DNA of 7,310 nt from Bacteroidia bacterium (GTDB lineage Bacteria > Bacteroidota > Bacteroidia > NS11-12g > UBA955): the NCBI GenBank assembly GCA_020848595.1, contig JADLHV010000045.1:1-7310 (forward strand), given 5' to 3'. Made by a program: the position numbers and the translations under genes. The notes under the pieces were generated by a model. The model was not told the DNA's origin and made no database searches. It saw nothing but the letters and a program-made list of their open reading frames with translations. Positions 1-6,297 of this stretch are shown here, piece after piece (position 1 is the first letter of the stretch; every line of letters starts with the position of its first letter).

Positions 1-18
1 TATTGGATAATTTGATAT

Positions 19-1515
19 TTATGACTTACTAACGATAATAAATTTGCCCCCCATAATTTGATACGTTTTTCCCATAATAGTAACTTGTTCACCTTCTGCA
101 AGCGAAGCTAAATTAACAATATCCTCTTCGATAGTATGAACCGAACCACCGGTTTTTCGAGCTATATCGAGATAATCCGTCAAAATATTTCCTGAAATAG
201 CACCACATAAAATAATATGTACAGGCAATTTAAAATCCTTTAATAATTTGATATCTTTAACTGGAGCATAATTATCGGCAATCATAATTAGTTCTTTATA
301 AGGACGAGCCATATTAACCCCTTTTATGAGAGCCTCCATATTATTTTCTGGGCAATCTCCTCCAGAGCCTTTAGCCGAAACTTTAGCCATAAATTGAGAT
401 AAGCTATCTAAACTACAAGAAGGCGTATAATATATCCCACCAGTCTTCCCGATTATTTTATGATTATCAGATTGATTATCACCATCATTAAAAAAGACAA
501 ATTGAAGATTTTTTTCAGTTTTATAAACCAATTGATACCACAAAGACAATTGACTTGCATAAGGAGACATACTACCGGTAAGATCACATACAATCAATTT
601 ATCTTTCCATTTATTGCGATTTAAAACCGATAGCACAACGGTATCAGGCGTCATTAAATTTTCTTTTAATTTAAGCATCATCCCGTCTTCGAGCGATACT
701 TTTCTTTTTTTACACCAAGCTTCAAATTCGAGTTTTTCTTTTTTCAATCGTTCTTCTTCGGCAGCAACACGGGCTTCTTCTGCTTTAATACGTTTTAATA
801 TTTCCTTAGAACCCAGGTAAGCAAAATGCATATCCATTTCTGATCGTGCTTTAGTATATTCTATAGATTCTGAAGCAAAATTATTAGTATAAGTAAAATT
901 CAAAGTATACGTATCACCTTTAGGCAACCAAATTAATGCAGTACCATTATTTCCAGTTACACCATAAAAAACTTTTTTAGTTTTTTGACCTGAGAAATAG
1001 AAATATTCACCAGATAATGGCTTCCTATCCAAATCCGTTAATTGTAATAAAACTCTAGTAAAATAGAGAGGATTTTCTCTTTGGATATTCGAAATTTTAG
1101 CCAAATTAAAAGAATCAGGAAGAGTCAAAACAAAGGCATCTGTATTTTTTATATCCTCGGGACCCATCGACATTTTAGAAGCTAGTTCTTTCATATTAGC
1201 CGAATACTTGAGCGATTGAATGGCTTTACCACCCTCGGTAGGTGATTTTATTTCGGAGCTTTTAGAATAATTATCAATTTCAACTTTATATCTTCTTTCG
1301 CAAGGGACAAGTAAACTAGCTTCCCCTTTTGCATTAGCTACTGCCTTATAACTTTTCCCATCTGTCAGGTCGATTAATGTTACAGTATGACCTTTAAAAA
1401 AGCCTCCATTTACATTTTCTAATCTGTAAATAATAGTGGATTCACAAGCGTCTAATCGAAATGTACCTAGTACTAAATAGGTAACTAATAAAATTAATAC
1501 ATTTAATATTTTCAT
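19..1515 (-). CDS. Secreted VWA-domain protein with Ig-like N-terminal half and coiled coil
   Basis: The exact function is not recognised. Taking ATG at 1515 gives 498 aa; a TTG two codons upstream (1519-1521) is in frame, but the ATG starts a better signal peptide. Residues 1-23 are a signal sequence (Lys2, then a hydrophobic run) ending LDA-C24, so either signal peptidase I cleavage or an atypical lipobox is possible. Residues about 44-80 and 155-207 each look like carboxypeptidase-regulatory/CnaB-like beta domains. Residues about 235-272 are Glu/Lys/Ala-rich and should form a coiled coil. A VWA domain fills about 304 to the end: the metal site (MIDAS) reads D311-L-T-G-S315, with Thr in place of the usual first Ser, and is followed by GSGGDCPEN near 383-391, like the GGGDxPE loop of hemicentin-type VWA domains. 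It is expected to act outside the cytoplasm, perhaps in metal-dependent protein binding. It lies 59 nt downstream of the copper ATPase and may be co-transcribed. The VWA call is firm; the role is unknown. Confidence 0.85.
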   Translation of the reverse strand: MKILNVLILLVTYLVLGTFRLDACESTIIYRLENVNGGFFKGHTVTLIDLTDGKSYKAVANAKGEASLLVPCERRYKVEIDNYSKSSEIKSPTEGGKAIQSLKYSANMKELASKMSMGPEDIKNTDAFVLTLPDSFNLAKISNIQRENPLYFTRVLLQLTDLDRKPLSGEYFYFSGQKTKKVFYGVTGNNGTALIWLPKGDTYTLNFTYTNNFASESIEYTKARSEMDMHFAYLGSKEILKRIKAEEARVAAEEERLKKEKLEFEAWCKKRKVSLEDGMMLKLKENLMTPDTVVLSVLNRNKWKDKLIVCDLTGSMSPYASQLSLWYQLVYKTEKNLQFVFFNDGDNQSDNHKIIGKTGGIYYTPSCSLDSLSQFMAKVSAKGSGGDCPENNMEALIKGVNMARPYKELIMIADNYAPVKDIKLLKDFKLPVHIILCGAISGNILTDYLDIARKTGGSVHTIEEDIVNLASLAEGEQVTIMGKTYQIMGGKFIIVSKS

Positions 1516-1574
1516 ACTCAAAATTTGTTGATTCTTTGAGAACGAAGTTTAAATTGTATTTAGTGTACTTTTTT

Positions 1575-3992
1575 TTATTGTGCAGTTTGCGGATTTTTTT
1601 TCAACTTATTAAAAGCTATCAAAGAAGTCAATGCCCAAGTTAAAATCAGCATTGTAAAAGAGCTACTAGGCATTAAAATAGCGGCCATCAAGGGAGACAA
1701 TTGAGCATTAATTGCAAAATACAAACCGATAACATTATAAACCAAAGAGAATGCAAAGCTAATAATGATAACCCATTTAGAGGCTTTAATAAATCTGAGA
1801 AGATCGGGCAATTGGCCTAAAGCAGGGGCAGTTAACAAAACATCGCAAGAAGGGAAAAAAGAATTTACATCATCTGCAACAGAAATGGCTATATCGGCTT
1901 CTTTAAGAGCTGGCGCATCATTTAGTCCGTCTCCTGTCATACATACTACCTTTCCTTGAGCTTTTAAATTTTTAACTAAGGCTACTTTATCTTCAGGAGA
2001 TTGATGAATTAAAGTATCAGTAAATGGCGCCACTAAAATATCTTTATTGAGTTCGTTATCGCCACTCGATAAATACAAATCATACCCATCTTTTTTAAGT
2101 TCATTAGTTAATGTATTGGTTTCAGATCTTATTTTATGAATAAGCACAAAATACCCTCTGTATACACCATTAAATTCGACATGCATAACACCACTTAAGG
2201 CAACAGAGGCAGCATTTAAACCTAAGAAACTAGCAGAGCCCACTTTTATTAAAACACCATTTACCTTTGCTTGTAAACCTTTGCCAACGACATCAGTATA
2301 AGCCTCCAATTGTCCGTATTCAAAATCATAGTATTGTTTTGAAATTGCAGTACTGTATGGGTGTACAGACTGATGACAAATTAACCCAACAAGTTTATGT
2401 TCATTATTACTTAGATTAGTGTAATCTTCTATTTCAAAATTTTTATTATCAGTTAGAGTGCCTGTTTTATCAAAAACAATTGTATCACAATCATTCAATT
2501 GGGTAAGTGTATTTTTATTTTTCACAAACATGCCATTGAGCTTAAGTTTTCTAAGTAAATGACCATTTGCAAAAGTTGTTGCTAGAAGGAGAATACAAGG
2601 ACAAGCAACAATAAGAACACTGGTTAAGGATTTAAAAGCTTCTTCTAGGCCATTGATATTATACTGGTAAATAAAAGCGAAAGCCCCTATGAGCAGTAAT
2701 CCAAGTGTAAACCAATAATTAATTTTTTCTGTTAATGAATTATCTTTTTCTTCTTTGTCTTTTTCTACTGCCCACAGTTTAACTAAACGACTATTATCGG
2801 TAGAAGAAATCAATTCTAAACGTACAGCATTACCCGAAATTTTAGCACCAGCAAAAACTCTTTCCCCAGCTTTTAAAGCTACAGGTTTAGATTCGCCAGT
2901 AATAAAACTATAGTCGACCGTAGCATAATCAGATACCAAACGAGCATCAGCAGGTAAAAGTTCCCCATTTCTTAGTTCGATAATATCATTAGACTTTAAA
3001 TTTTTGATATTTACGACCATAGAATCACCATGGACAATTAAGCGAGCCGACAAAGGGAAATAGGATTTATAGTCGCGATCGAAAGTGAGGGAGTGATAAG
3101 TTAGATCTTGAAAATATCGGCCAGAGAGTAGCAAAAAAACGATTCCAGCCATACTATCAAAATAGCCAGATTGATGATTAACGAAAAGTTCATATAAACT
3201 TCTCCCAAAAGTTGCTACTATGGCTAAGGCTATTGGGAGGTCGATATTAAGAGTTCTCTGACGAATAGCTTTAAAAGAGCTTTCAAAAAATTCGGTAGAA
3301 CAATAAAAAAGCACTGGCAGAGCAAGACCAAGGCTTATAAAATCAAACCAACGCTTCAAAACCAAACTACCTGCATCTAAAGACAATCCAAGATATTCAG
3401 GGAAGCTCAGCATCATAATATTGCCAAAACAAAATCCAGCAATTCCTATTTTTATAGCTTGAGTAGAGATTTTTTTCTTTCCAACTCCTGCATTATTAGA
3501 CAGAGACAAATCGGGTTTATAACCAAGATGAAAGAGTAAAATAACGAGATCAGAAATATTAACATCATTAGAATTAACAGTAACTAATAATTCTTTATTA
3601 AAGAAATCTACTCTAGAGGATAGAATTCCAGTGTTAAATCGTTCGAGACGTTCGAGTAAGTATATGCACGAATTACAGTGCATTCCTGGAATAAAGAAAC
3701 GAAATTGTACTGTAGCGCCTTGATTAAATACGATAAACTTTTCGCGTGTTTCAGCTTCATTTAAATAATCAAATTCACCAATTTCGGTTGGTTCAGGGGT
3801 AATACCTTTTCCTTCAGAATAATAGCTACAAAGGTCATTTTGATTAAGTAATTGGTATACTGCGGCACATCCTGAACAACAGAAAACGTGATCATTTTCT
3901 ATTATTTCGTGAGCATCGCAAGGCAGTCCACAATGTGAACATTCTTTTAAGACCTTATGGAAATTATCCACTTGAATAACCGCAGTTTCCAT
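1575..3992 (-). CDS. ccoI: CcoI/FixI-type copper-translocating P1B ATPase for cbb3 oxidase assembly
   Basis: This 805-aa membrane ATPase should export Cu(I) across the inner membrane to supply the copper centre of cbb3-type cytochrome c oxidase. In order: a Cys-rich N-terminus (C18, C21, C25, then C38-C39-x2-C42), the zinc-ribbon-like region typical of FixI/CcoI and absent from ordinary CopA; a heavy-metal domain with GMHCNSC (C106, C109); transmembrane segments between about 180 and 292; the actuator motif TGES at 365-368; the ion-path CPC at 464-466; the phosphorylation motif DKTGT at 508-512; the nucleotide-binding HP at 544-545; GDGLND at 687-692; and two last helices at about 738-790 with an MPSSS motif. 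All catalytic residues are intact. The sequence after CPC (ILLLATTF) departs from the common ALGLATP. ATG at 3992 lies 10 nt after the stress-protein stop, with AGG 5 nt upstream, so the two are probably one transcript. ccoS and ccoNOP, the usual neighbours, are missing. The CcoI/FixI subtype rests mainly on the Cys-rich N-terminus. Confidence 0.92.
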   Translation of the reverse strand: METAVIQVDNFHKVLKECSHCGLPCDAHEIIENDHVFCCSGCAAVYQLLNQNDLCSYYSEGKGITPEPTEIGEFDYLNEAETREKFIVFNQGATVQFRFFIPGMHCNSCIYLLERLERFNTGILSSRVDFFNKELLVTVNSNDVNISDLVILLFHLGYKPDLSLSNNAGVGKKKISTQAIKIGIAGFCFGNIMMLSFPEYLGLSLDAGSLVLKRWFDFISLGLALPVLFYCSTEFFESSFKAIRQRTLNIDLPIALAIVATFGRSLYELFVNHQSGYFDSMAGIVFLLLSGRYFQDLTYHSLTFDRDYKSYFPLSARLIVHGDSMVVNIKNLKSNDIIELRNGELLPADARLVSDYATVDYSFITGESKPVALKAGERVFAGAKISGNAVRLELISSTDNSRLVKLWAVEKDKEEKDNSLTEKINYWFTLGLLLIGAFAFIYQYNINGLEEAFKSLTSVLIVACPCILLLATTFANGHLLRKLKLNGMFVKNKNTLTQLNDCDTIVFDKTGTLTDNKNFEIEDYTNLSNNEHKLVGLICHQSVHPYSTAISKQYYDFEYGQLEAYTDVVGKGLQAKVNGVLIKVGSASFLGLNAASVALSGVMHVEFNGVYRGYFVLIHKIRSETNTLTNELKKDGYDLYLSSGDNELNKDILVAPFTDTLIHQSPEDKVALVKNLKAQGKVVCMTGDGLNDAPALKEADIAISVADDVNSFFPSCDVLLTAPALGQLPDLLRFIKASKWVIIISFAFSLVYNVIGLYFAINAQLSPLMAAILMPSSSFTMLILTWALTSLIAFNKLKKNPQTAQ

Positions 3993-4002
3993 AACCTATT
4001 AA

Positions 4003-4827
4003 TCAAGACACGATTAATACAGGAGATTGGCTAAACTTTAGAGCATATCGAGAGAATCTCTTATGAAAAATGCTTTGCCAAATAGAATAATGATGGGCGT
4101 AAATTACTAGTAGGTCGGGTTTAATTTTCTTAATTGCCTTTTCAAATTCAACTTCTTTATCAAGCCCTTGAACCATTTTAAGATCCGTATGTTGCGAAGG
4201 GAACATTTTTTTAAGCGAGAATTTAAAATTAGCGGCGTGTTTCTCAACAGAATCATCGTAATGAGAGACATTAAGAGCGACAATATTAGAAGCATCAAAA
4301 CCGAGCATATCTCTGAGAGGATTTAGCTGATGAACTTCAACAGATTTTCCGTCCCAAGCGTAAACAACCGTATCGAGATCAAGAGATTTAACATTAAGAG
4401 GCACAACTAACATAGACGATTTAATTTTGCCTATCATAGTAGTACAGACATCACCAAAAATCACTTTATCGAGGCCAGTACGTTTTTTAACACCAAAAAT
4501 ACTCACCCAGGGATTTAACTCTTCAATTTTAGAGGTAATTGTAGGAACTAAGAAACCATAATCGACTTCAAAAGCGATCAAGGTATTAGGGAATTTCTTT
4601 TTCAAATAGGTAATACCTCTTCTAATAAGAGCAGAAGCTTTTTTGATATCCAAGTCAGGAGAATAAGTATACACACTTTCTGTATCGGTAAGAACAGAAG
4701 CAGAAACGACATGGTAAATGAACAATTTAGACCCAGATTTTTGGGCTATAGCAGCGGCAACTTCGAGAGCGTTTCTAGAAGCAAGGCTAAAGTCGTGAGC
4801 CATGAATATTATCTTGTTTGGTTTCAT
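4003..4827 (-). CDS. Tandem universal stress protein (two UspA domains)
   Basis: This 274-aa soluble protein holds two UspA folds in tandem. The first, about residues 5-144, opens KIIFMAHDFS with the nucleotide-pocket Asp at 12 and ends in the beta strand SSMLVVPL. The second, about 152-273, ends HHYSIWQSIFHKRFSRYALK followed by PVLIVS, the usual C-terminal helix and strand. The glycine-rich ATP motif (GxxG-x9-G-S/T) is degenerate in domain 1 (GLDKVIFGDVCTTMIGK region, 118-134) and absent in domain 2, so ATP binding is uncertain. Tandem Usp proteins are common in Bacteroidota, and members of the family often respond to oxygen limitation or growth arrest. The gene is the first of a likely operon with ccoI. 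ATG at 4827 is preceded by a promoter-like sequence and, further up, an FNR-like box. The family is clear; the stress it answers is inferred from context only. Confidence 0.88.
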   Translation of the reverse strand: MKPNKIIFMAHDFSLASRNALEVAAAIAQKSGSKLFIYHVVSASVLTDTESVYTYSPDLDIKKASALIRRGITYLKKKFPNTLIAFEVDYGFLVPTITSKIEELNPWVSIFGVKKRTGLDKVIFGDVCTTMIGKIKSSMLVVPLNVKSLDLDTVVYAWDGKSVEVHQLNPLRDMLGFDASNIVALNVSHYDDSVEKHAANFKFSLKKMFPSQHTDLKMVQGLDKEVEFEKAIKKIKPDLLVIYAHHYSIWQSIFHKRFSRYALKFSQSPVLIVS

Positions 4828-4835
4828 TAGATTTT

Positions 4836-4843
4836 AAGGGGTT
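4836..4843 (-). promoter_or_regulatory. AACCCCTT leader element upstream of the stress-protein gene
   Basis: On the minus strand AACCCCTT lies 8 nt before the start codon at 4827, in context ATCAAACCCCTTAAAAT. The same octamer lies 7 nt before the divergent paaA start. It would be within the untranslated leader if the proposed promoter is right. It is not a Shine-Dalgarno sequence, being pyrimidine-rich. Function unknown. Confidence 0.35.
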
Positions 4844-4866
4844 TGATGTTTTAAAATACTTAAATA

Positions 4867-4896
4867 CAAATCTATAGGGTAATGAGAAGGTCAAAA
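4867..4896 (-). promoter_or_regulatory. Bacteroidota-type promoter for the stress protein-ccoI unit
   Basis: On the minus strand a TTTTG (-33 element, 4892-4896) is followed after 17 nt by TAGATTTG (4867-4874), an exact match to the -7 consensus TAnnTTTG. The spacing is within the 17-23 nt range described for Flavobacterium promoters. Transcription would start near 4860, giving a leader of about 30 nt. Confidence 0.55.
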
Positions 4897-4903
4897 ATGA
4901 CCT
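4888..4903. promoter_or_regulatory. 16-bp perfect palindrome AGGTCA-AAAA-TGACCT, candidate operator
   Basis: Perfect 6-bp arms flank AAAA. The palindrome covers the -33 element of the proposed minus-strand promoter, where a bound dimer would block or contact RNA polymerase. It matches neither the FNR (TTGAT-N4-ATCAA) nor the CRP (TGTGA-N6-TCACA) consensus, so the regulator is not identified. Confidence 0.45.
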
Positions 4904-4919
4904 AGGACATATAAAAAAC

Positions 4920-4933
4920 CTGATCTAAATCAT
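4920..4933. promoter_or_regulatory. FNR-like box CTGAT-CTAA-ATCAT
   Basis: The inner core TGAT-N4-ATCA matches the FNR consensus TTGAT-N4-ATCAA exactly; only the two outermost bases differ. Its centre (4926.5) is about 66 bp upstream of the proposed stress-protein transcription start, near where Crp/Fnr proteins activate from a class I position. It is about 107 bp from the proposed paaA start. An FNR-type activator driving a ccoI-containing unit is consistent with known oxygen control of cbb3 genes. Confidence 0.45.
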
Positions 4934-4990
4934 AATTTTAATCTATAAAAGAGTTTGAAAATTAAATTGAGGGAATTATGAAAAGTGACA

Positions 4991-5013
4991 AACAACTTGT
5001 AAAATGAGTTGTT
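4991..5013. promoter_or_regulatory. Inverted repeat AACAACT-N9-AGTTGTT over the paaA promoter, candidate operator
   Basis: Perfect 7-bp arms (4991-4997 and 5007-5013) are separated by 9 nt. The repeat overlaps the -33 TTG and most of the spacer of the proposed paaA promoter, a classic place for a repressor. Phenylacetate operons are commonly controlled by TetR-family PaaR or GntR-family PaaX repressors that release on phenylacetyl-CoA. No such regulator gene is in this window, so the assignment is inferred. Confidence 0.45.
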
Positions 5014-5027
5014 AATACTTAAATTTG
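4997..5027 (+). promoter_or_regulatory. Bacteroidota-type promoter for paaABC
   Basis: TTG at 4997-4999 is followed after 20 nt by TAAATTTG at 5020-5027, an exact match to TAnnTTTG. Transcription would begin near 5034, about 20 nt before the paaA ATG. This supports the start at 5055 and leaves a very short leader. Confidence 0.6.
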
Positions 5028-5039
5028 TAATTTAATTTC

Positions 5040-5047
5040 AACCCCTT
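5040..5047 (+). promoter_or_regulatory. AACCCCTT leader element upstream of paaA
   Basis: AACCCCTT ends 7 nt before the paaA ATG and is the mirror copy of the element before the divergent stress-protein gene (4836-4843). No purine-rich Shine-Dalgarno sequence is present here. Function unknown. Confidence 0.35.
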
Positions 5048-5054
5048 CAAACCC

Positions 5055-6005
5055 ATGGAAATCAATCTGGAAGAACAATTTCAGGCGAAGATCGAGCAAG
5101 AGATCAAAATAGAACCTCGCGATTGGATGCCCGAAAAATACCGTAAGACTCTTTTGAGGCAAATTTCGCAACACGCTCATAGTGAGATAGTGGGAATGCT
5201 ACCAGAGGGCAATTGGATAACTAGAGCTCCGAATTTAAGAAGAAAAGTGGCTTTATTAGCGAAAGTTCAAGATGAAGCTGGACATGGATTATATTTATAT
5301 TCAGCTGCAGAAACTTTGGGTATGAGTCGCGATCAAATGTTAGAAGAGTTGCATACAGGAAAGGCTAAATACAGCAGTATATTTAATTACCCTACTTTAA
5401 CTTGGGCCGATATGGGTGCAATTGGTTGGTTAGTAGACGGGGCTGCTATTATGAATCAAGTACCACTTTGCCGAACTAGTTATGGCCCATATGCCAGAGC
5501 TATGGTAAGGGTTTGTAAAGAAGAAAGTTTTCATCAAAGACAAGGCTACGAAATCATGTTAACCTTATGCAAAGGTTCGGAAGCTCAAAAAGCGATGGCA
5601 CAAGATGCATTAAATAGATGGTGGTGGCCTAGTATTATGATGTTTGGACCTAATGATGACAATTCTCCTAATTCGGCTCAAAGTATGAAATGGAAGATTA
5701 AACGTTTCAGTAACGATGAATTGAGACAAAAATTTATTGACGTAACGGTTTCTCAAACTGAAATTTTAGGATTAACAATTCCAGATAAAGACTTAAAATG
5801 GAATGAATCGAGAGGACATTACGATTTTGGAACCATTAATTGGGAAGAATTTAATAATGTAGTGGCGGGTAAAGGTCCTTGTAATAAAGAAAGATTAAAT
5901 GCTAGAGTTAAAGCATGGGAAAATGGCGCTTGGGTGAGAGATGCTGCCACAGCCTATGCAGAAAAAAGAGCAAATAAGAAGAATAATTCTACAGAAGCAG
6001 CATAA
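5055..6005 (+). CDS. paaA: 1,2-phenylacetyl-CoA epoxidase, catalytic subunit PaaA
   Basis: PaaA is the diiron oxygenase subunit that inserts one atom of O2 into the ring of phenylacetyl-CoA to make the ring-1,2-epoxide, the committed step of aerobic phenylacetate degradation. It works in the cytosol in a complex with PaaC and PaaB. The 316-aa product is close to the E. coli length (about 309) and alignable from near the start (IEPRDWMPEKYRKTLLRQ at 19-36). The segment HSEIVGMLPEGNWITRAP (42-59) is highly characteristic. Two ExxH iron-ligand motifs are intact: E74-A-G-H77 and E157-S-F-H160. The C-terminal tail past about 300 is Lys/Asn-rich and likely disordered. ATG at 5055 is favoured by homology and by the short distance from the proposed promoter. 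paaB follows after 4 nt. Nothing suggests loss of activity. Confidence 0.97.
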   Translation: MEINLEEQFQAKIEQEIKIEPRDWMPEKYRKTLLRQISQHAHSEIVGMLPEGNWITRAPNLRRKVALLAKVQDEAGHGLYLYSAAETLGMSRDQMLEELHTGKAKYSSIFNYPTLTWADMGAIGWLVDGAAIMNQVPLCRTSYGPYARAMVRVCKEESFHQRQGYEIMLTLCKGSEAQKAMAQDALNRWWWPSIMMFGPNDDNSPNSAQSMKWKIKRFSNDELRQKFIDVTVSQTEILGLTIPDKDLKWNESRGHYDFGTINWEEFNNVVAGKGPCNKERLNARVKAWENGAWVRDAATAYAEKRANKKNNSTEAA

Positions 6006-6009
6006 TAAA

Positions 6010-6297
6010 ATGACGAATAAAGAATGGCCTCTTTGGGAGGTATTTATCAGAGCAAAACAAGGTTTAAACCATAAGCATGTCGGTAGTTTACATGCAGCCG
6101 ACCAAACTATGGCAATCGAAAATGCAAGAGATGTGTATACCCGACGTATGGAAGGTGTAAGTATCTGGGTAGTTGAAAGTAAATATATACATGCCAATGA
6201 GCCATCTGAACAAGATGCTTTATTTGATCCTGCCAATGACAAAGTCTATCGTCATCCGACTTTCTACATATTACCAGAAGAACTTAATCACATGTAA
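6010..6297 (+). CDS. paaB: 1,2-phenylacetyl-CoA epoxidase, subunit PaaB
   Basis: PaaB is the small non-catalytic subunit thought to bridge PaaAC units in the epoxidase. The 95-aa product equals the E. coli length and keeps the family signature throughout: WPLWEVFIRAKQGLNHKHVG (6-25), SLHAAD, ENARDVYTRR and the ending KVYRHPTFYILPEELNHM. The ATG at 6010 is chosen over an in-frame ATG at 5941, which would add 23 residues unlike the family and lie inside paaA. The gene starts 4 nt after the paaA stop, and its stop overlaps the paaC start by one base, so translation is probably coupled. There is no clear Shine-Dalgarno sequence. Confidence 0.96.
   Translation: MTNKEWPLWEVFIRAKQGLNHKHVGSLHAADQTMAIENARDVYTRRMEGVSIWVVESKYIHANEPSEQDALFDPANDKVYRHPTFYILPEELNHM

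Noticed and set aside
614..820. Plus-strand open frame of 68 codons within the VWA gene
   Set aside because: Its Ser/Phe-rich product is what results from reading the Glu/Lys-rich coiled-coil region on the opposite strand.
1516..1521. TTG start at 1521 for the VWA protein
   Set aside because: It adds only Met-Ser before an ATG that begins a normal signal peptide, and no ribosome-binding site favours it.
1569..1576. Run of eight T as a transcription terminator
   Set aside because: The run is on the plus strand while both flanking genes are on the minus strand, where it reads as A; no GC-rich stem precedes it.
4978..5007. Nine-codon reading frame (MKSDKQLVK) with GAGGG 6-7 nt upstream, as a leader peptide of paaA
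   Set aside because: It lies upstream of the proposed transcription start near 5034 and overlaps the -33 element and inverted repeat, so it would not be in the paaA transcript. Reconsider only if an upstream start is mapped.
5941..6009. N-terminal extension of PaaB from an in-frame ATG at 5941
   Set aside because: The extra 23 residues lie within paaA and are not in the family; the ATG at 6010 gives the exact usual length.
5895..6242. Minus-strand open frame of 115 codons across the paaA-paaB junction
   Set aside because: It is antisense to two confidently identified genes, and the Cys/Ser-rich product resembles no family I know.
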